In this document: positions 12,001 through 18,000 of the stretch, piece after piece | Position numbering within the stretch: the first letter of the stretch is position 1 | Layout: every line of letters starts with the position of its first letter | From: Streptomyces sp. NBC_01717 | GTDB lineage: Bacteria; Actinomycetota; Actinomycetes; Streptomycetales; Streptomycetaceae | Direction of reading: 5' to 3' | NCBI RefSeq assembly: GCF_036248255.1 | Contig: NZ_CP109179.1 | Location: 248,001 to 312,000, forward strand | DNA length: 64,000 bases | The notes under the pieces: generated by a model | What the model saw: the letters and a program-made list of their open reading frames with translations, nothing else | The model's database searches: none | What the model was told of the DNA's origin: nothing | Program-made: the position numbers and the translations under genes

Positions 12001-15000
12001 TCCGACCGCAGCGCCGTGACGTTGCCGCGCGACAACTCCCGCACGAACTCCGCCCTATCCGCACGCGTCAAATCATTGAGATCCGGCACGACGTGGCCCC
12101 ACTGCTTCCCTTCCGGGACGCTGGCATACGCCTTGCGCCCGCGGTAGGCCCGCACATGTTCGGCGAGCGCCCCCACCGTGCTCGGGGCCACAGGCCGCAG
12201 ACCATCCCGCACCAGCTCGCGGGCACTGCCGGCCGCCACGCGCTCCACCGCATCGGCCAGGTTCCGGGCCGCCGCCACCGTCGGCACAAAACTGTCCCTC
12301 AAGTGGTACTGACCGCCGAAACGGGCAGCGTCCACCATGAAACCGTTCAACGCCTGCGCCACCGCATCGGCGGAACGCCGCACCTCGCCCGCACGCTCGC
12401 GCGCCACCGCCTCGTCGAAGTCCCCGCCGCTCAGCAGTCGTTCCAGGCCGTCCAGTGACGCCTTCAGCTCCTGGAAGCGAGCTTGGACCTCCTCAGCGGT
12501 CCACAGAACCTGGCTACCGTCCCCGCCGCCGGCGGCACGAGCCACACGGTCCAGACGGGAAGCGAAGTCCCCAACCTCGCGAGCCCACCTGGACCCCTCC
12601 AGCCCCGCGAGCCGGTCCACCAACTCGTACAGCTCCCGCTGCGACAGAACCCCGGTGTCAATCAGCACCTTCGACGTACGCTGCATGCGGGGAGCAAGGG
12701 CCCGCCATTCCCGCCAGGGCAGGACGCCCCGCGCGGGAGCATCGCTCAACGAGCGCAGCGACGTGACCTCCTTGCCATCGACCAGAAGGTAGAGCGGGTT
12801 GAGTTCCTCGACTTGGCCGTCCTGGGTCGCGGCCTCGGTCGGGGGTTGCGGCGTGGGGGAGGGGAGCGGGGTCGCCTCGTCGACGATCACTTCTACGTAA
12901 GCCGAACCCGCTGGGCCCTCGACGATACTGTTGCCGACCACGGTGAATTTCATGCCCGGCGGGAAGAGGACCAGCTTCGTGTCCGGCCGGTCGGAGAAGG
13001 GCGTGACATCGCGGCCCGTGGAGTTGCGCACACGGAGGACGACCAGATGCTGCGGCCCGTCGTTGTTCGGTTCGGGTAGGAGCTGGAGCGCCGTCTCTAG
13101 GTCCGTCGTGGCTCTCTGGGCCACCTCGAAACGTTTCTCGCGCCCAGGCGGGAGAGCGGCGACGGCTGGCATCCATGTCCGGGCGGTGTTGCCTTTCATC
13201 CATGTCGGCAGGAAGACGTCCTTGCCCACAGGCGGCAGTGCTGTCAACGCCTCTTTCACCGTGTACGCGTGGACGGGCAGGAAGCGCAGGGTGGTTTCGG
13301 CGATTTGGTCCAGACGCCGTGTGATGGCACGGAGGAGATGTCCGGGCCAGTCGGCTGTGTTTTGGGTGACGACCTGGTCCAGCTCCTCCGTCGTCTTTCT
13401 GAATTGCGGGTTCTGGACGAGAAGCCGTGGCAGCAGCTCGGCGTCGCCGCTGTATGGGCCCAGGGTGCGCGCGTTCACCCGCGCAGCCGCGAGGCGCTTC
13501 CACCCCTCGAGCCAGTTGGTGAGCAGTTGGTCGGTGGCGTCGTCGAAGCGAGAGGTGAACTTCTCAAAGGCGTTTGCGGGTTGTTCGGTCGTGGCGTGCA
13601 GTTGCAGGGCGGCTATGTGTGCCTGTTGCAGGTGGACGGAGCCCTGCTGCCGGTGGTCGGCCTTCCACCGCTCGACGGCGGCAGCCACGCTGAGGGTCTG
13701 ACTCGTCAGCGCGCTCGGCCACTGGTTGTCGGGCGACGCGAACACCTGCTGGAGGTCATCGGGCCCCACCGACCAGGCCTCCCGTCTGACAGCCTGACTC
13801 ATCAGCCTGTAGAAGCCCAAGTGAGGCAGAGTCAACGCCTCACGGAGCCATTCAGGTACGGACTCGGGCAGCTCGGCGGCGACCACACCCTCGAACTTCT
13901 GGTACATGTCCAGCGCGTCGCCTGAGAGGATCTCGGCACGCTTATTCGTGGGGTGCACCGCCTGCATGGCTTGGAGCACCTCGATCATCGAGGCCGTGCC
14001 GGTTTCCAGCGAGTGGCCCGTCACCGCCAGATGGAAGAGGTTCGGGTTGCCGGTCACGCTCAACTGGTCGTACGCGGCCAGCAGCCACTTCTCGCTGTCG
14101 GCCGGACCGGACGACAGCGGGAATCCCCGCAGGGTCAGGCTCCGCCGCTCGTCGGCGGAGTATGGCGAGGCGGCCGGCGGGCGTGCAGCCAGGCCCTTTG
14201 GCCTCAGCTCGGGCTTGCTCTCCCACAGGTCGGCGAGGGTGTTCGCCTGCTCTTCGGTATTGGCGTAGGCGGCACGCCGGAACGCGTCCATCAGGTCGGT
14301 CAGGGTCGCCTCGCCGCTCTCGTCGAGCAGGTGGTCGAAGGCCTGCACCGCATCGGCGGCGTTGCGCGGCTCGGCGTCCAGGAACACCCGGGATGCCGCC
14401 TCCGCGCCGTAATGGCTCGCCAACAGCGCATGCAGCGCGGAGACCGCCCGTCGGGCCTCTTCGATCACTGCGGGGCTGGCAGCAAGCGCCCGGCCGACCA
14501 CGCCTTCATACAGCAGACTCTGCCAGTTCCAGGCAGGATCGTTGTACGCCGCGTCGAAGGGCGACAGCCTCTCTCCCGAGCCGAACCCCGAAGGGTCAGC
14601 GATTATCCGCTCAACTTCCTCAAGTATCTCCTCGGCGCGCGCGGCGACCTGGGCCCGCTTGTCCGCCCGCTCCTTGAGCAGTCGCTCGGCAAGCTCCCGG
14701 CGACCGCCCGCAGCGTCAGACCGGAATACGACGAGCCTGTCGAACACCTTGCGGTCGGCGCTCCGGTAATCATCGAGAATTTCCTCTAGAAAGGTCCGGA
14801 ACTTCTTGGCTTTCTCCCGCAGTACGTCGTCCTTGTCCGCCCTCGACGACGCGTGGAGTTCCGCGGCTTCCGTCTGGAAGCGGTTCCAGTACTTCTCCGG
14901 TCCGGGCGCCAGTTCGTCCGCATCCTTGGCGGCCTTGCTCGCTGCCATGGCCAGTGGGTCGATGGTGCCGTTGGGCAGATAGCGGCCGTCGCCGTCCGGG

Positions 15001-18000
15001 TTGTGCACCACGATGGGCCGGGGCCATCCGGTCGGCTGCTTGGTGAGCCCGAGGTCGATCGGCAACCCGGAGGCGAACTTCGCCTCGGGCCGGTACAGGC
15101 GTGTGACCAGCTTGCCGAGCCCTTCCTCGTCGAGGCCGAACGCATGCTGGGGGAAGTCCCCGCCGATCCGCGCCACCTCGCGCAGCACGGACAAGGCAAT
15201 ACCTTCACGCACGTCCGCACCGTGGAAGACCTCCGCCTCGAAGGAGACCAGAACCCGCCGCCGGCCGGCCGGCGCATCCGGGTAGGTGTTCACCCACTGA
15301 ATGCGCGGCCCGAGTCGGTTGATGCCATCCAGGACCTTGGAGGAGCGCAGAGGCCTCTCACGGTCCGGCATCCGCAGCTCGCGCATGCTGGCCCGGTCCA
15401 GCGGGTCTCCCTGGTCGTGCAGGGACACCCAGCCGCCCAGTCGCTCCAGCTCCTCGATGCCGAAGACCAGCGTGGTGGGACCGTACCGGGTCTGCATCGG
15501 GGCGTCCCCGGACTCCACCCGGAAGAACGCGAAGTCTGCGTTGCCCAGTAGCTGTGCGTCAGCTTTGTTCCAGCCCGAGGCGAGGAAGGCCTCTCCCTGC
15601 CGTTCCAGAGCCGACTGGGACACCAGCACACCGCTGTTGGCAATGGCATGGAAAGCAGGGGTGGCGTGCTTGAGCCTCAGCGGTAGATTCCGCAGCCGCT
15701 CATACAGGTCCCGCCACTGCCTGTCGCCCAGCAGGTCACCCACATCCGACCGCAGCGCCGTGACGTTGCCGCGCGACAACTCCCGCACGAACTCCGCCCT
15801 ATCCGCACGCGACAAATCATTGAGATCCGGCACGACGTGGCCCCACTGCTCCCCTTCCGGGACGCTGGCATACGCCTTGCGCCCGCGGTAGGCCCGCACA
15901 AGTTCGGCCAGCGCCCCCACCGTGCGCGGAGCCACAGGCCGCAGACCATCCCGGACCAGCTCGCGGGCATTACCGGCCGCCACCGCGCGCTCCACCGCGT
16001 CCGCCAGGTTCCGGGCCGCCGCCACCGTCGGCACAAAACTGTTCCTCAAGTGGTACTGGCCGCCGAAACGGGCAGCGTCCACCATGAAACCGTTCAACGC
16101 CTGCGCCACCGCATCGGCGGAACGCCGCACCTCGACCGCACGCTCGCGCGCCACCGCCTCGTCGAAGTCCCCGCCGCTCAGCAGTCGTTCCAGGACCTCT
16201 AGCGACGCCTGAAGCTTCTGGAAGCGAGCTTGGACCTCCTCACCGGTCCACAGGACCTGGCTGCCGTCCCCGCCGCCGGTGGCGCGAGCCACACGGTCCA
16301 GACGGGAAGCGAAGTCCCCAACCTCGCGAGCCCACCTGGACCCCTCCAGCCCCGCGAGCCGGTCCACCAACTCGTGCAGCTCCCGCTGCGACAGAACGCC
16401 GGTGTCAATCAGTACCTTCGTCATACGCTGCATGCGGGGACCCAGGGCCCGCCATTCCCGCCAGGGCAGGACGCCCCGCGCGGGAGCATCGCTCAACGAG
16501 CGCAGCGATGTGACCTCCTTGCCATCGACCAGAAGGTAGAGCGGGTTGAGTTCCTCGGCCTGGTTTGTTGGCGAGTTCCAGCCGTTGGACGGGAATTGCA
16601 TCGTGGTGTCGGGGGCGGTCCCGCCCGCCGCGTTCCGGAGGCCCCCGGACCCGTCACCAGTCCCGGACGAGCCCTGAGGATGGAAGGTGCGCCAGGCGGT
16701 GGCGTTGCCGTCGGCGTCGTATTTCAGGTTGACACGCGCATCCTGGCCCCACTCGGTGAACGCCACCTCGCCGACGGGTGCGTTGACCGTCCACCCGGAA
16801 ACGTCCGCAACGATCTGCGCATCGGCCTGCGCCCGGTCCGGGGTCGGGGACTCCGCGCCCGCGGTGCAGGACAGCAAAGTGATCTGCTTGAAGCCGGACA
16901 GCTCCTTCTTACGCGCGCGCAGCTCCCGGCCGACCTCCTCCGCACTCCACACCCGGCTGCGCCCATCCGGCCCCACGACATGGAACCCCTGCTCGTTATG
17001 GTGAAGCGCCAGGAAGAACGACTCCCCGAACCCTTGCGGAAGGTCCCGCCACTCACCGACCTTCCCCTTGACCGCGTCCTTCCGCCACTGCACATAACGG
17101 CTCTGCCCGCCAAGCTTGCCGTACACGTCCTTACGCGCCGCGCCTTCCCTGGCGTCGAAGGACATCACCCCGATACGCCGGCCGCTGGAATCAGTGATCT
17201 CCCCCGCCACCACCTCAGGAGCCTGCCACCGCGACCCAGCCCGCCCACCCATGGACGGCATACGGTCACCAGCGGAAGCGAAGACGCCGGAGAAAGACCG
17301 ACCCGCCGACGCAGCCGCGGCCCGGGACTGCCCAGAACGTCCACCGGGTACGCCGTCGCGCCCCGCACCGCGCTGCCCTTGCGCGGGCAGCACACCACCC
17401 TGCGTGACACCCGCAACCGGCTCCACCACAATCCGCGGGACCGTGCTCTCCACAGACGGCCTGACCACACCCGGCACGGACTGCCGGACCGGTCGACCAC
17501 CACTCGTACCCATCACCCCTGCGCCAGAGGCGGCCGGGGCGCCAGCGGTCCTGGGGTCCCCGCTCGTCGTGGGCGTCCGGGTGCCGGAGATCGTGGCAGC
17601 AGAAGATGCGGGCGTGGCGGACGGCGTCGGTGTCCCTGCCGCTGTGGCTGTGGTCGCGGTGCCGGACGTGCTGTCCTGCCAGACCCCGGTCCCCGTCCCG
17701 GACCCGGCTGCGGCTGCGGTCGGCGAGGGAGCCGAAGCGATGACCTCGCTGTCACCCGCAGGGCTCTGACCCGCAGGGCTTTGACCCGTAACGGTCGGCA
17801 CGCCCGCAGCGGGACCTGCGGAGACGGCGGGGCGCACCGGGACGGTCGGGCCGCTGAGCGCCGGCATGGATTCGACCTCGCCCGCGCCACCGTCTTCCCG
17901 CCCCTGGGACACCTCCGTGTCCGCGACCGCGTCCACGCCTTGGCTGTCCTGCCGGCTTATCCGCGGTTCGCCGGTCTGGGGACCCGGCGCGGAGATCGAG

